From: Piezodorus guildinii
Lineage: Eukaryota; Arthropoda; Insecta; Hemiptera; Pentatomidae
NCBI GenBank assembly: GCA_023052935.1
Contig: CM041295.1
Location: forward strand, 169,500,366 to 169,564,365
DNA: 64,000 nucleotides
Direction of reading: 5' to 3'
Below the pieces are notes generated by a model. That model was not told where the DNA came from and ran no database searches. It saw only the letters and a list, made by a program, of their open reading frames with translations. The number at the start of each line of letters is the position of its first letter. The first letter of the stretch is position 1. Below are positions 55,275 to 64,000 of this stretch, one piece after another. Position numbers and translations under genes: made by a program.

Positions 55275-56602
55275 AGTTGTTTACATTTACATCAATGTGA
55301 TTAAAGTTAATATTAACACTCTTACCATCTAAAGTCCCCCCCTGCCAGTTTACGAACACTCTTTGTAAACTACCTAAATGGATACAAAAATAAATTACAT
55401 AAACTAAAATAAATAAACAAGAAATAACCGACATAGAAGCGGACTTAAATATAACTTACGAACTTAACACAAGGTAGAACAAAAATTGCATCCCCCTAAA
55501 CTTGGGGAAGAAAGAAAGTACAAAAAAAAAAAAGAACGAAAGCAGTAACTTGAAGTTGATACAAATACAAAGCATTACAAAAACGATACTACCACATAAA
55601 ACAAAAAGCCAAGTCCCCGCTAGACCGCAGGTCTGAAGCAGAGGACAACTACGATTGAGGAATTCTCAATTGTTCAATATGAACTGTCCGCCGTTTACGG
55701 GGATCCGCCAAACTTTGCACCGTCACCACGTTGTGTTCCCGAATCACAACCACCCTAAACGGACCCTCATAACGAACAACTTCCTTACCCCTGTTCGAAC
55801 TGATCCGCCGATACACTCTGGTTCCAATGCGATTGTTCCCCATCTGATCACGGACACGAAGATTTTCTTTAGCAACGCGCCGCATGGATTGAGTGGTTAT
55901 ACGCCGCCACCGCACGTGGCATATAACCGTCCGGTCCTAGTCCTTGATCCACGCGATACACCTGCAAATGATCCCCCAGCGTACTATGCAGCCTCTCGAT
56001 GCTCCCACGACTCTTGGGGTCTCACGGCGTATTGAGATGCCAATCGATGAGGTCCCTCGGATGCATATTGATTTGGTGATAGCCTGCCTTTAGATCCAGT
56101 GTACTGAATACCGTGGCTCCGTTGAGGCGGTCCAGAATATCTTCGAACCGAGGAATGGGGTATTTTTCGTCCACCGTGTTCTCATTTAGCTTCCTGAAAT
56201 CGACTACGACCCTGTATTTTTCCGGCTTCCCGTCTCCCTTGCTCTTTTTCTTTACCGCCCAAGGGGACTATTATAACACATTCACACTCACTCGGCATCC
56301 TCTTTTCTTTGCATTAAAACTATCATTTTCTGCGACATTATTGTGTTAGGGCTACCCGTGTCCACTAAACACCATACTCCTCTCGCAACCCTTATTATAG
56401 GCAACCTACCGCACACCCCCCTAATGTTATTCACTACTGCGTGGTTGCTTCCCTGTCCGCACTCACCTCATTCATCATGTCTCTGCTCCCAGCCGCTCCT
56501 CGTCGCCCTTCGCTCCTCCTCGTACCCTTTGCTTCTTTTAACAGTTATTTCCATTTACATCAAAGTGATTAGAGTTAATATTAACACTCTTCCCATCTTA
56601 AC
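55275..56602 (-). mobile_element. Ty3/gypsy LTR retrotransposon, internally deleted remnant
   Basis: About 60 bp is repeated in direct orientation at each end (TTTACATCAATGTGATTAAA and TAATATTAACACTCTTACC at 55283-55328; the same with a few changes at 56553-56600). These are probably the beginnings of two LTRs. On the minus strand a G-rich tract (GGCAGGGGGGGACTTTAGATG, plus 55326-55346) sits directly before the left repeat, as a polypurine tract should. Between them are a piece of pol reverse transcriptase and the end of integrase. Full LTRs could not be traced, because the copies diverge after the first ~60 bp. Confidence 0.72.
55650..56330 (-). pseudogene. gypsy pol: reverse transcriptase start joined to integrase end
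   Basis: The minus-strand frame begins WAVKKKSKGDGKPEKYRVVV, then DFRKLNENTVDEKYPIPRFE (fingers), and FSTLDLKAGYHQINMHPRD, the catalytic block A of Ty3/gypsy reverse transcriptase. Immediately after, near 56050-56070, comes HLNTP, a stop, and RGSIERLHSTLGDHLQV, the end of the integrase core. YNHSIH and the integrase C-terminus (RVYRRIS, VVRYEGPFRVV, VHIEQLRIPQS) follow. The rest of reverse transcriptase including YxDD, all of RNase H and the first half of integrase are missing, so an internal deletion joined the two. Confidence 0.82.
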
Positions 56603-56604
56603 TT

Positions 56605-56607
56605 ATA

Positions 56608-56643
<36 letters not shown>

Positions 56644-56745
56644 CACTTACGTACATACACACATACTGACACATATATACACACATACATATAAACACAC
56701 GCATACATATACATACAAATACACGCTTAAACATATACACACATT
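56605..56745. repeat. AT and CA/TACA microsatellites
   Basis: TATATATATT repeats followed by about 100 bp of CACATACATACACACA-like imperfect repeats between the gypsy remnant and an I-type LINE. Confidence 0.85.
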
Positions 56746-56749
56746 TTTG

Positions 56750-57735
56750 TTTTTTTTTCCATTAATCTCTTTTGTTTTTCTTTTTTAATCGAGATATCGA
56801 TGACTATTGGAAACGAAAGGGTCGGCTTGATGTGGCCCATGATTTTACAGATTTTTTGATGGTTTTTAATTAGCTGGGTGGACTTTCGTCCCACATGGCC
56901 TGTCACGCATCTAAAAGGTCTCTTTTTAATAGAAGGCTTGCTTCCTGTGGTGTCGATACCGTAGCGCCGCGGCCCGGGAGGGCAAGTGCCTGTTTTGCAG
57001 CTTTGTCCGCGAGCTCGTTTCCTTTTATCCCCTTCTGACTGGGCACCCAGATGCAACATTTTCAGATATGAATGGATTTTTAGGACGATGGGAGATTTGA
57101 GATACATACTATTTAGTGATTTTAACGAATCGATAACTATTGCTATATTGATTTCGTTCACTGACATGTCGAAATGGAGTGCTGAAGCTATTGCATTAAG
57201 TTCGGCGGTAAACACGGTACATAGAGAATGAAGTTTATCTTGTGAGTGGAGTTGTTTGTGGCGAAGGAGCAGGCAACGGAATTCTCGTTTCTAGAGCCAT
57301 CGGTATAGATTACGAACGGGTCTGGAATATTGTGGAGATGTGAAAATTGTATTTGATTGTCGGTGAGAGATGTATTTTCTTTCGGTAATCGGGTTAAGCG
57401 GAGCATTATGTTAGGAGGCGTAAGAGTCCATGGAGGAGTTGAAAGGTCCTGTTTATAGAGAGGTATTTTTCTCGGGGGTTGAAATAACAAATTGGATTCT
57501 TTCGGCCAAAGGAAGTGTCGCGTTTGGTTTACTTGAAAAGACTCTTGTGAATTCGGATTTGTAAATGTACCTATGGGTTGGGTGGTCTGGATAGAGCAGT
57601 AGGTTTTAGACATAATAAATTGCAAGTTTTTCCCTTCTCAACAAAAGAGGTGATATTCCCGCTTCTGAGAATAGACTAAGAATAGGACTAGTTTGAAACA
57701 TCCTGTTGCGATAGGAATCCCAGCATGGTGTACCA
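56750..57735 (-). pseudogene. I-superfamily LINE, ORF2 C-terminus with RNase H, broken
   Basis: Reading from 57735 leftward, the connection domain shows VHHAGIPIATGCFK, near the classic HHAG.R.ATGAF motif, and LLLRREKLAIYYV. RNase H follows: FVIYTDGSRNENSVA (first Asp, about 57300), FTAELNAIASALHF (Glu, about 57200), VIDSLKSLNS (Asp, about 57125) and IWVPSQKGIKGNELADKAAK (about 57045-57000). In the last motif the usual His of SH.G is Gln. Frameshifts occur around 57215 and again within the last motif. A 3' AT/CA-rich region follows. The reverse transcriptase is absent; this is a 5'-truncated copy of an element from the I/R1/Loa side of the tree. Confidence 0.78.
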
Positions 57736-57858
57736 CTGCCATTGGCTAGTTCTTCTTCATGTCTGTTTCATGCCATTTATCTTTTATCATATTTACTTGT
57801 TGTAATATGAAGTACAGTTGTAAATTTCAATGAATGATGTTAAAAAAAAAAAAAAAAA
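57736..57858 (+). mobile_element. Jockey J2 3' UTR fragment
   Basis: ACTGCCATTGGCTAGTTCTT, ATTTACTTGTTGTAATATGA and CAGTTGTAAATTTCAATGAA parallel the 3' UTR at 37612-37720, and a poly(A) of about 17 closes it at 57842-57858. It abuts the I-superfamily LINE head to head. Confidence 0.78.
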
Positions 57859-58395
57859 GTTTAAAATCGGACTATGGGTCACTTAAGGTCTAATATCTGC
57901 TCTCAATATGACAAAACATTTATAAGACGCTCTGTACACGCTAATCTAATAAAAAATATATAAATAAGTTAATATTTATACACTTGTAAATTTCAAAAAA
58001 ATAAAAAAAAGCTAATATTCTTCATTATTATGACACAATATTGTATTGATAGAATCATAATAACCTAATTTAAAGGGTAATATGACCCTACTTCTGCCAT
58101 AGCAACGTTTCTCTGGTGATAAACATGTACACTATGTTAAACTCTGGATACCAGGGAGACCTCTGGATTCTAACAGCCTTCCTGAGGCAGGCAGGGATTA
58201 ATAATATCGTCTTTAGCTTATAAGGGATGAAACACAAGGTGCGAAAATGTGTATTCAACTATGATAATGAGGTGACTGAAAACAGCTATAAACTGTAAAG
58301 TAAGTTAAAGATATGATGTACCTAGACCCAAGAGAGCTCTTGGAATATGGTTATCATAACTCGTAGCACATTCCTATATTGTATCTTGAATTATC
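57859..58395. other. No recognised feature
   Basis: Mixed-composition DNA. A patch at 58130-58200 (CCTTCCTGAGGCAGGCAGGG) is GC-richer but shows no repeat partner here. Confidence 0.4.
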
Positions 58396-58720
58396 CAGAG
58401 CATTTAAAAAAATATATCTTTACTGATATTTGCAACTGTATAATGAAATACATCTAGTAAATGCGATACAATAGTAAACTGTCATGATTCACATGTAGAG
58501 TAACTACCGATAGGATCCTCTAAAAAAAACTATGCTAACTTCTAGAAGGTTCTAGGGCCTCTTCTTTTTGAGAGACATCGGAGGATTATCAGGGATTGCA
58601 GAGGAAGCAAGGATTGAAACTAGTGGGAATGGAGTTTGTAATGAAAGGAGAGGTACCTGGTTTGGGCAAAGTCATAGGAAGCATTAAGATCTTTTTGGAT
58701 GAGTTTGTTCGTGACATGTA
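58396..58720 (-). mobile_element. Jockey J2 3' end, 5'-truncated
   Basis: Plus-strand T-run and TTACTGATATTTGCAACTGT are the reverse complement of the J2 3' end. GAAGGTTCTAGGGCCTCTTC corresponds to the WPRDLL end of ORF2, and AAGATCTTTTTGGATGAGTT corresponds to KLIHKDL near 37410-37430. Coding remnant about 58550-58720; no intact frame. Confidence 0.78.
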
Positions 58721-58749
58721 AGGTATATAATAATATAATAATCGTATAA

Positions 58750-58820
58750 AGCAATGATATATATATATATATATAATTTTTTTTTTCCTTTAATTACTTA
58801 TATATATATTATATACATAC

Positions 58821-58879
<59 letters not shown>
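58750..58879. repeat. (AT)n microsatellite at the end of a family E repeat
   Basis: Two AT runs, the longer about 25 dinucleotides (58826-58876), directly followed by ACATAAAGGGAAAGTATTCG of family E. The short ATATATG of the E end may have expanded. Confidence 0.85.
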
Positions 58880-58880
<1 letters not shown>

Positions 58881-59370
58881 CATAAAGGGAAAGTATTCGA
58901 ATCGCGAAAATGTTCGAATTCGAGTTTTCAATAGTAAAATATGTTAAGTGGTCCCCTGAGTCATAAGAAAAAAGTTAAGGAAAATGGAAATTTCGTATTT
59001 AAGATATTTATATGCCTGAGATGTTACAGCAACATTTTCAATACAATGGACAAACCATAAGTGCCACTTTATACAATGCATTTTGCACATTTTTACGATT
59101 AAACCTAGCGATTTTAATTAAACTTGCTATTTAGGCAATAGATTATAATATAATATAGCTTCTTTTTCATTGAAATAGTCTGACAGGGCGCACATTTTTT
59201 ATCCGCACATAACAATTTAATATATCATTGGATAGCTTAACATTGAAAAAAAAGAATGTTTTCTAGCATAAAAGTTGTAGAAGGTAATGAAGAATCTCAT
59301 AAACTCAAGTAATTGTTGCTTTAACAAAATTATGTTATATTTTTTTTTAATCTAAAATAAATGTTTCCAT
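58880..59370 (+). repeat. Family E repeat, diverged copy
   Basis: GGGAAAGTATTCGAATCGCG, TTCGAATTCGAGTTTTCAAT and GTGGTCCCCTGAGTC match the 5' blocks; TATATCATTGGATAGC (about 59220) and CTAAAATAAATGTTTCC (about 59350) match later blocks. Confidence 0.55.
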
Positions 59371-60339
59371 CAATATATAATGTAATTCTTCAACTTAAAA
59401 TTTCTTTTAATTTTTTTTAATTTTAGTATATGTACCGCCGAAGTCTATTTATTTATATTGTATTATTATTATATAAATTTATTGTTTTGTATATATCGTG
59501 TGAATGCAGTATGAATGTTGTACTTTATCCCTATTAAAAATGTCCTAAATTGGACAGATTGTAATATTGTTTCAATTTGTTTAAGACGGGATGTAAGAAC
59601 ATATCGTGCAATGAAGGCACCAGGCTCTTCACAATTAAATATGAAATACATAATAGTATACTTCTCAAATACGTTTTAAAAGGTGAATTGGCGTGTTTTT
59701 TTTTAATGATTCGTAAATGTAAATTATAGATGAATAAGGTTTCTAACATTCAATAAAAAATTAGGTTTGTCTTGTTTGTTCACTTCCGGAATAAATGGGT
59801 AAAATAAGTCTAGTTGTCAATTGGAATTTTGATTTATAACTATTTATATAGTAATAAGGTATATAAAAATGTCCTTATAATATATTTAATAACATTAAGG
59901 TGCGTTCATCCCACGGTCTAAGTTAGTGTGATGTACCTTACACACATTGTTTCATTCGTAAGATAATGTCTTTTAAAATGACAACAGCTATAAGCCGTTC
60001 CGAAAATGACGCTTATGATTAGTAAGAAGTTTATAAATAAACATAGTTTCATATTTTAAAATAATTTATTCATTGAATAAAAAGGTAAAAATCATTCATT
60101 ACATCGAAGGTGATGTAAGAAATTATGACTTGTCGGAAGGCATTAAAAACGCTAATGATGATTCGAGGAGGTACACAACACAGGTCATTACTATAGCCTT
60201 AATTCCCTCCTACTTCCAGCAAATGACGATGTATTGATAAATAAGACTATTTTGTAATGTAAATCATAGTATTTATCTGACTAACAGTAGGTACTGGTCA
60301 TAGTGTGTACTATTCTTAGCATCAAGTCAGTTGTTTTCG
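59371..60339. other. AT-rich DNA without recognised features
   Basis: Nearly 1 kb; short open frames at 59469-59749 have no recognisable motif. Confidence 0.45.
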
Positions 60340-60625
60340 ATTATTATTTTTCAATAACGAACCGACAAAAAATAAATAAATAAAAATTATCCCTAAAACC
60401 CACACAATTTGGGGGCTTACGTTTCAAGATACGTTGAATCCGATTAACGAATAAAAAAAAAATTCGCTTGTCCGCTGTACTGAGTTTTTTTCTGAAACTA
60501 CTCGACCGATTTTTATTAAACTGGACCGAAACTTGGGATATAAAAACTAGGCAGTCCAACGATGATCCTAACACCTAGACGTTGATATCCACAGATAATT
60601 TTTAAAAAATGGCGACCGATTTTCT
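60340..60625 (+). repeat. Dispersed repeat family D
   Basis: TTTTTCAATAACGAACCGAC, GGGGGCTTACGTTTCAAGAT, TCCGATTAACGAATAAAAAA and CCAACGATGATCCTAACACC match the copy at 18965-19255 in order. Confidence 0.62.
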
Positions 60626-60649
60626 CCTTAATTTTTGGATCCCGCTTTA

Positions 60650-60795
60650 TAGAGGGTTGGGGTGTGCGACAGGAGGGTCTCCTTATCCCAGGATCGCCCC
60701 ACGGCTGAAATAACAGAATAAATAATTATTCTACCACAGCTGGGATTCAAACCAATACTCTAGTGCACTATCCCCAAGACTACGCCGCTCCTAGT
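60650..60795 (-). mobile_element. tRNA-derived SINE (second type)
   Basis: On the minus strand GGAGCGGCGTAGTCTTGGGG resembles an acceptor stem and A box, and GGTTTGAATCCCAGC is a good B box about 35 bp on. The body continues toward 60650 with GGCGATCCTGGGATAAGG. Not the same family as the 21690 copy. Confidence 0.55.
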
Positions 60796-61194
60796 CATAT
60801 CATTTGATTATTTAACAAAATAGTTTTACATGAACTACGGAAAGATTCATTCAGAATTAGCACATTTACTTATTATATTTGTTATAAATACAGCTGTAAA
60901 TACGTATAACAATAAAATGTTTTTAAAAAATTCGCGTCTTCTATTTAATTTATTGTTGCCAGAAACGTCTACATAAGACAAGAGATACATTTCTCATAGC
61001 CTTATTGGGTGGGAGAAATAGTTGTAACCTGCTGAAAAAAACTTCTGTGGCGCCCCTGACCATCTTAACCAACTCTGGACCCTAGAATACAGAATTCAGC
61101 TAGATATTTTAGTCTATATGTTATTTTTATAAAATCGAAAAGAAAGAGTTTCGGAATGTTTGTAATGCACATATTTTATTATATTTTTTCGGTT
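60796..61194. other. No recognised feature
   Basis: A TAAATACAGCTGTAAATACG and AATAAAATG stretch near 60885-60920 resembles the Jockey 3' UTR end (ACAGTTGTAAATATCAATAA), so a very short Jockey tail may be present; not firm. Confidence 0.35.
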
Positions 61195-61420
61195 GGCCCG
61201 CCAAGGCACTTGCCTAGGATTCCATACCACCTTCCTCGAAAATATGATATATGGTAGGGTCATCACTCCTACGCCTATTTTCGTGAGTGACCACCAGTTG
61301 GCTTTCTGTTGGTGAGTGAATTTCCATTTAATTATATTCCTGAAAAAGTCTGGTATTCAACCTCACAACCTTTGGCGTGGTAGACCAGCGCCAATAACCA
61401 CACAGATACGGGCTTCCTCG
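61195..61420 (-). mobile_element. tRNA-derived SINE (third type)
   Basis: On the minus strand GCCCGTATCTGTGTGGTTAT and GGCGCTGGTCTACCACGCC give a tRNA-like anticodon-arm layout, and GTGAGGTTGAATACCAG is a B box. The body runs to about 61195. Some resemblance to tRNA is clear but no second copy is in the window. Confidence 0.5.
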
Positions 61421-61579
61421 AATATTAGGTTTAAAAGAATAAATATTAAAATTTTTAAAGATTTATAATAAATAATTACCATGGAGTAAAAAAAAAAAAA
61501 AAAAAAAAATGAATTCAGCTATTACATTGCTTTAATCGATTTCTGTACATTGACTTAAGAATTATAATTGCTCTCAAAA

Positions 61580-61984
61580 TATTATTTTCACTAACCTATA
61601 TATGAAATACATAGTAAGGGAAAGAAAGTAAAGCGATCTTCAATTTTCAACGGAAATACCCAATCGCTAAGTCCCGAAAAATGGTATGTGTGTGAGGGCT
61701 ATGTAAGTATAGTTTGCAAATGAAAAGACGTATGGAACTAAAATTTTATAAGTAAGACAAATACGAGTATGAATATAATAACACAAGTATTTTAATAGAC
61801 TTCATAAAATAATCATTTTCTCTTATTTTAAAGGAGTAGGCTCCATTTTTTTTTTTTTTTTTTACATTATTAAATAGCGGAATTACCACTTCAAACAATC
61901 GGTTTTATACATTTTTACTTTCACTTACATATACATAAACTGTATAGCAAATTAAAATATTGCGGTCGCCGTTATATTTCTGTA
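61580..61984 (+). repeat. Family E repeat fragments
   Basis: CTATATATGAAATACATAGT, AAGGGAAAGAAAGTAAAGCG and TTTTCAACGGAAATACCC (61595-61665) match the E 5' blocks. TTTTACTTTCACTTACATAT near 61913 matches the E start. A diverged or doubled copy. Confidence 0.5.
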
Positions 61985-62100
61985 AATTCGTCTGTGGTTC
62001 CCCAGCAAATTGTAAATATTGTATATAAGTATGAGTGTGTTCATGTTTTGTTTATTTATTTGTTAACCTAATATTTATTTAATTTATAAATTTTGTTATT
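61985..62100 (+). mobile_element. Jockey J1 3' UTR fragment
   Basis: AAATTGTAAATATTGTATAT, TATGAGTGTGTTCATG and TTTATTTATTTGTTAACCTA parallel 543-605. It stops where the minus-strand RTE element begins. Confidence 0.65.
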
Positions 62101-64000
62101 ATATCTATATATCTGCGTGGCTCTACAACCCTTGGTGGGTGTTGGCCTCCTCAATGAGCCACCGCCATTCTGTCCGATTCTATGCTGCCGCTCTCCAATT
62201 CCTGACTCGCAACAGGCTCCATGCGTCGGCCGCCACTCCATCAATCCATCGCAGCCTTGGCCTACCGGTTCGTCGGGTGCTGAGAATGGGGGTTTCCAAA
62301 GCTCTTTTGGGCAGTTCTTCCCCTCGCATCCTTGCGACATGGCCAGCCCAACTAAGCCTTCCCAGCTTTATGAATTTCAGAATATCCATTTCTCCTAAAA
62401 GGTCATGAAGTTCCCTGTTACTCCTAATTCTCCATCCATCTCCATCTCTCATAGGGCCAAATATTGTCCTCAAGATTTTTCTTTCAAATGTTAGCAGGCT
62501 ATTTCCATTTTTCACTGAGATGGTCCAGGTCTGAGAAGCGTAGGTAAGAACAGGGCGAATTAAAGTTTTATAAATGACCAGTTTGGTACCCCTAGTAATA
62601 AACATGCTGCGGAGAGTGTTCAGCAAGGCGTAATAGGCCCTGTTAGCTGCCACCAGTCTTTTCCTTATTTCAGCAGAGACATCGTTAGCTGGTGTCACTA
62701 GGGATCCTAAATACGCGAATTCGTTGACCCTTTGGAATGTGTAAGTTCCTACAATCAGTGCCTCCTCGTCACCAGCCCCTGTGTACATATATTTGGTCTT
62801 CTCCTCGTTCATGGCCAAGCCCATAGCTGAAGCAGCTTCTATGATTTTTTTAAAAGCTTCTAGCAGTCGGGTCCTGGCTACGATATTCAGACCGTCAGCA
62901 TATGCCAATATTTGTACACTCCGGGTGAAGATCGTGTGACTTGTCTGGATTCCTAAGTCCCGTACAACTTTCTCCAGTGCAAGATTGAAGAGCAAACAAG
63001 CCAGCCCATCCCCTTGTCTTAATCCTTTATTTGAAGGAAATGGATCTGAGCAGTCAGCCTCTATATCCTCCAAAACCGCCTCTACATTAATCAGCAATTG
63101 GAAGTGTTTAGCCCAGCGCTCTAGAATGTCAGGCTTATTGGTAAGGAGTGTCCCATCCTCTTTCTTGCATGCTTGAATCCTTGTCCGTCGTTTACCTTCT
63201 GGAAGAATTTCCTGCTTTCCTTTGCATCCCAATATGCCTCTATATCCTCCAGATCTTTCCTCCCCCATGCTCTCTTCTTACACCTAAAAAATTTCTTCTC
63301 TATTCTTCTCCTGTTCCTATATTTCTCCGTGGCTCTCCTGGTGAAGCGCTTATTTATCATGTTTCGGTACGCTTCGTTCTTCGCATTACTAATCACTTTG
63401 CATTCCTCATCGAACCATTTACCTTGACCCTCAAGATTCTTCCTCCCAAGGACTTGCTCTGCAGCGCCGTCCAAGGCCTTCTCTAATTCATTCCAAACTT
63501 CAGCCACTTAGAGTCCGTCTCTCACAAATTTTACTGTTTTCCGTTGGTACGCTAGGTAGTTTTCTGGCTCCTTCAATTTTCCGATGTTCCATCTTTTAAA
63601 TATTTCTGTCCTGTGGCTCCTGATGGTGGCAATCCTGGCTCTGATTCTTGATGTTACAAGGTAATGGTCAGAGTCAACGTTGGCTCCTCTGTAAGTCCTG
63701 GTACTGAGGAGATTGGATTTGTGACGAGCACTGATAAAGATGTGGTAAATCTGGTTTTGGGTAATGCCATCGGGTGATCTCCATGTAGTCTTGTGAATCC
63801 GTCGTCCCGGGACAGAGTACTCCCCACTGCTAAATTTCTGGACGCAGAAAAGTCGATAACCCTCCTGTCATTTTCATTACTTCGCTCATGCAAACTGTAT
63901 GAGCCAATCGTGGGCCTGTATTCATCTTCCTTACCAATCTTAGCATTAAAATCTCCCAGTATGATTTTGATATCAGATCTGGGACATGCATCAATGGCCC
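62101..64000 (-). mobile_element. RTE-clade LINE, continues beyond the window
   Basis: On the minus strand the element runs from the endonuclease (entering at the right window edge) through a deleted reverse transcriptase to a typical RTE C-terminus. A very short 3' end follows, marked by GGTTGTAGAGCCACGC, close to 62101. It abuts a Jockey J1 3' UTR. Confidence 0.85.
62123..64000 (-). pseudogene. RTE ORF2: endonuclease plus reverse transcriptase with deleted palm
   Basis: From 64000 leftward: the endonuclease motif IKIILGDFNAKIG (about 63975-63940), then, after a frameshift near 63810, QNQIYHIFISARHKSNLL and DSDHYL (about 63690-63660). A linker (EVWNELEKALDGAAEQVLGR, about 63507) and a basic helical region follow. 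At about 63045 the sequence goes from FQLLINVEAVLEDIEADCSD straight to FPSNKGLRQGDGLACLLFN. The fingers and the first catalytic Asp block, roughly 200 residues in relatives, are therefore missing. The second catalytic motif is YADG instead of YADD (about 62895). The C-terminus (YLGSLVTPANDVSAEIRKRL, LIRPVLTYASQTW, GRLSWAGHVARM) is well kept to about 62180; another shift precedes the stop at 62123-62125. Dead copy, incomplete at the window edge. Confidence 0.85.

Noticed and set aside
55655..56669. Plus-strand ORFs over the gypsy remnant
   Set aside because: The minus strand carries recognisable reverse transcriptase and integrase motifs; the plus-strand frames are shadows.
62093..63486. Plus-strand ORFs over the RTE element
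   Set aside because: Shadows of the minus-strand ORF2 with clear RTE motifs.
1..64000. Host protein-coding gene, rRNA or true tRNA gene
   Set aside because: No exon-like ORF with non-transposon motifs and no intact tRNA cloverleaf were found; the tRNA-like patches are SINE heads. Short exons of an unknown gene cannot be excluded by eye.

Overview
The window is AT-rich eukaryotic DNA, most likely from an arthropod and probably an insect. The evidence is the mix of LINE families (CR1-like with a PHD-finger ORF1, Jockey with a CCHC gag-like ORF1, RTE, an I-superfamily LINE with RNase H), a Ty3/gypsy remnant, a hAT MITE and tRNA-derived SINEs. I recognise no host protein-coding gene and no conventional rRNA or tRNA gene. 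Every long open frame is a retroelement ORF, a frame running through a tandem repeat, or a shadow of one. The species cannot be named from the sequence.

Layout. 1-5907: a Jockey 3' end abutted by a nearly complete but decayed CR1-like element (copy A1). 5908-9344: AT-rich DNA with a foldback element with ~275 bp arms (6967-8124), a 120 bp Jockey insertion with target-site duplication (TSD), and a hAT MITE with a perfect 8 bp TSD (8692-9030). 9300-10672: a Jockey relic split by an opposite-strand Jockey insertion with a 12 bp TSD. 10673-18290: a 7.6 kb satellite of about 58 monomers of 128 bp, part of it organised as an 8-monomer, 1,024 bp higher-order repeat. 18291-23692: relics of two unclassified dispersed families (called D and E here), an RTE tail and SINEs. 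23693-33230: two more CR1-like copies (A2, A3), A2 preceded by an out-of-order piece of ORF2. 33231-37738: an almost full-length Jockey (J2). 37807-40827: a 5'-truncated minus-strand LINE (C) with a 14 bp TSD, sitting inside a family E repeat. 41621-49225: AT-rich DNA with D/E repeats and a 43-copy, 39 bp minisatellite. 49226-50740: a Jockey 5' half with a long ORF1. 51049-64000: fragments of Jockey, RTE, SINE, gypsy and an I-superfamily LINE, ending in a minus-strand RTE element that runs off the window.

How the parts relate. ORF1 proteins of the LINEs would package element RNA and ORF2 proteins would nick the target and reverse transcribe. Almost all copies carry frameshifts, stops or deletions, so none looks autonomously active; the best preserved reading frames are A3 ORF1, J3 ORF1 and the second half of J2 ORF2. 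SINEs, the MITE and families D/E would have depended on enzymes supplied elsewhere. Nested insertions, several with readable TSDs, give relative ages. The tandem arrays and dense nesting suggest heterochromatin or another low-recombination region; this is an inference.

All identifications were made by eye from translated motifs and internal comparison; no database search was run. Boundaries without a TSD are approximate.
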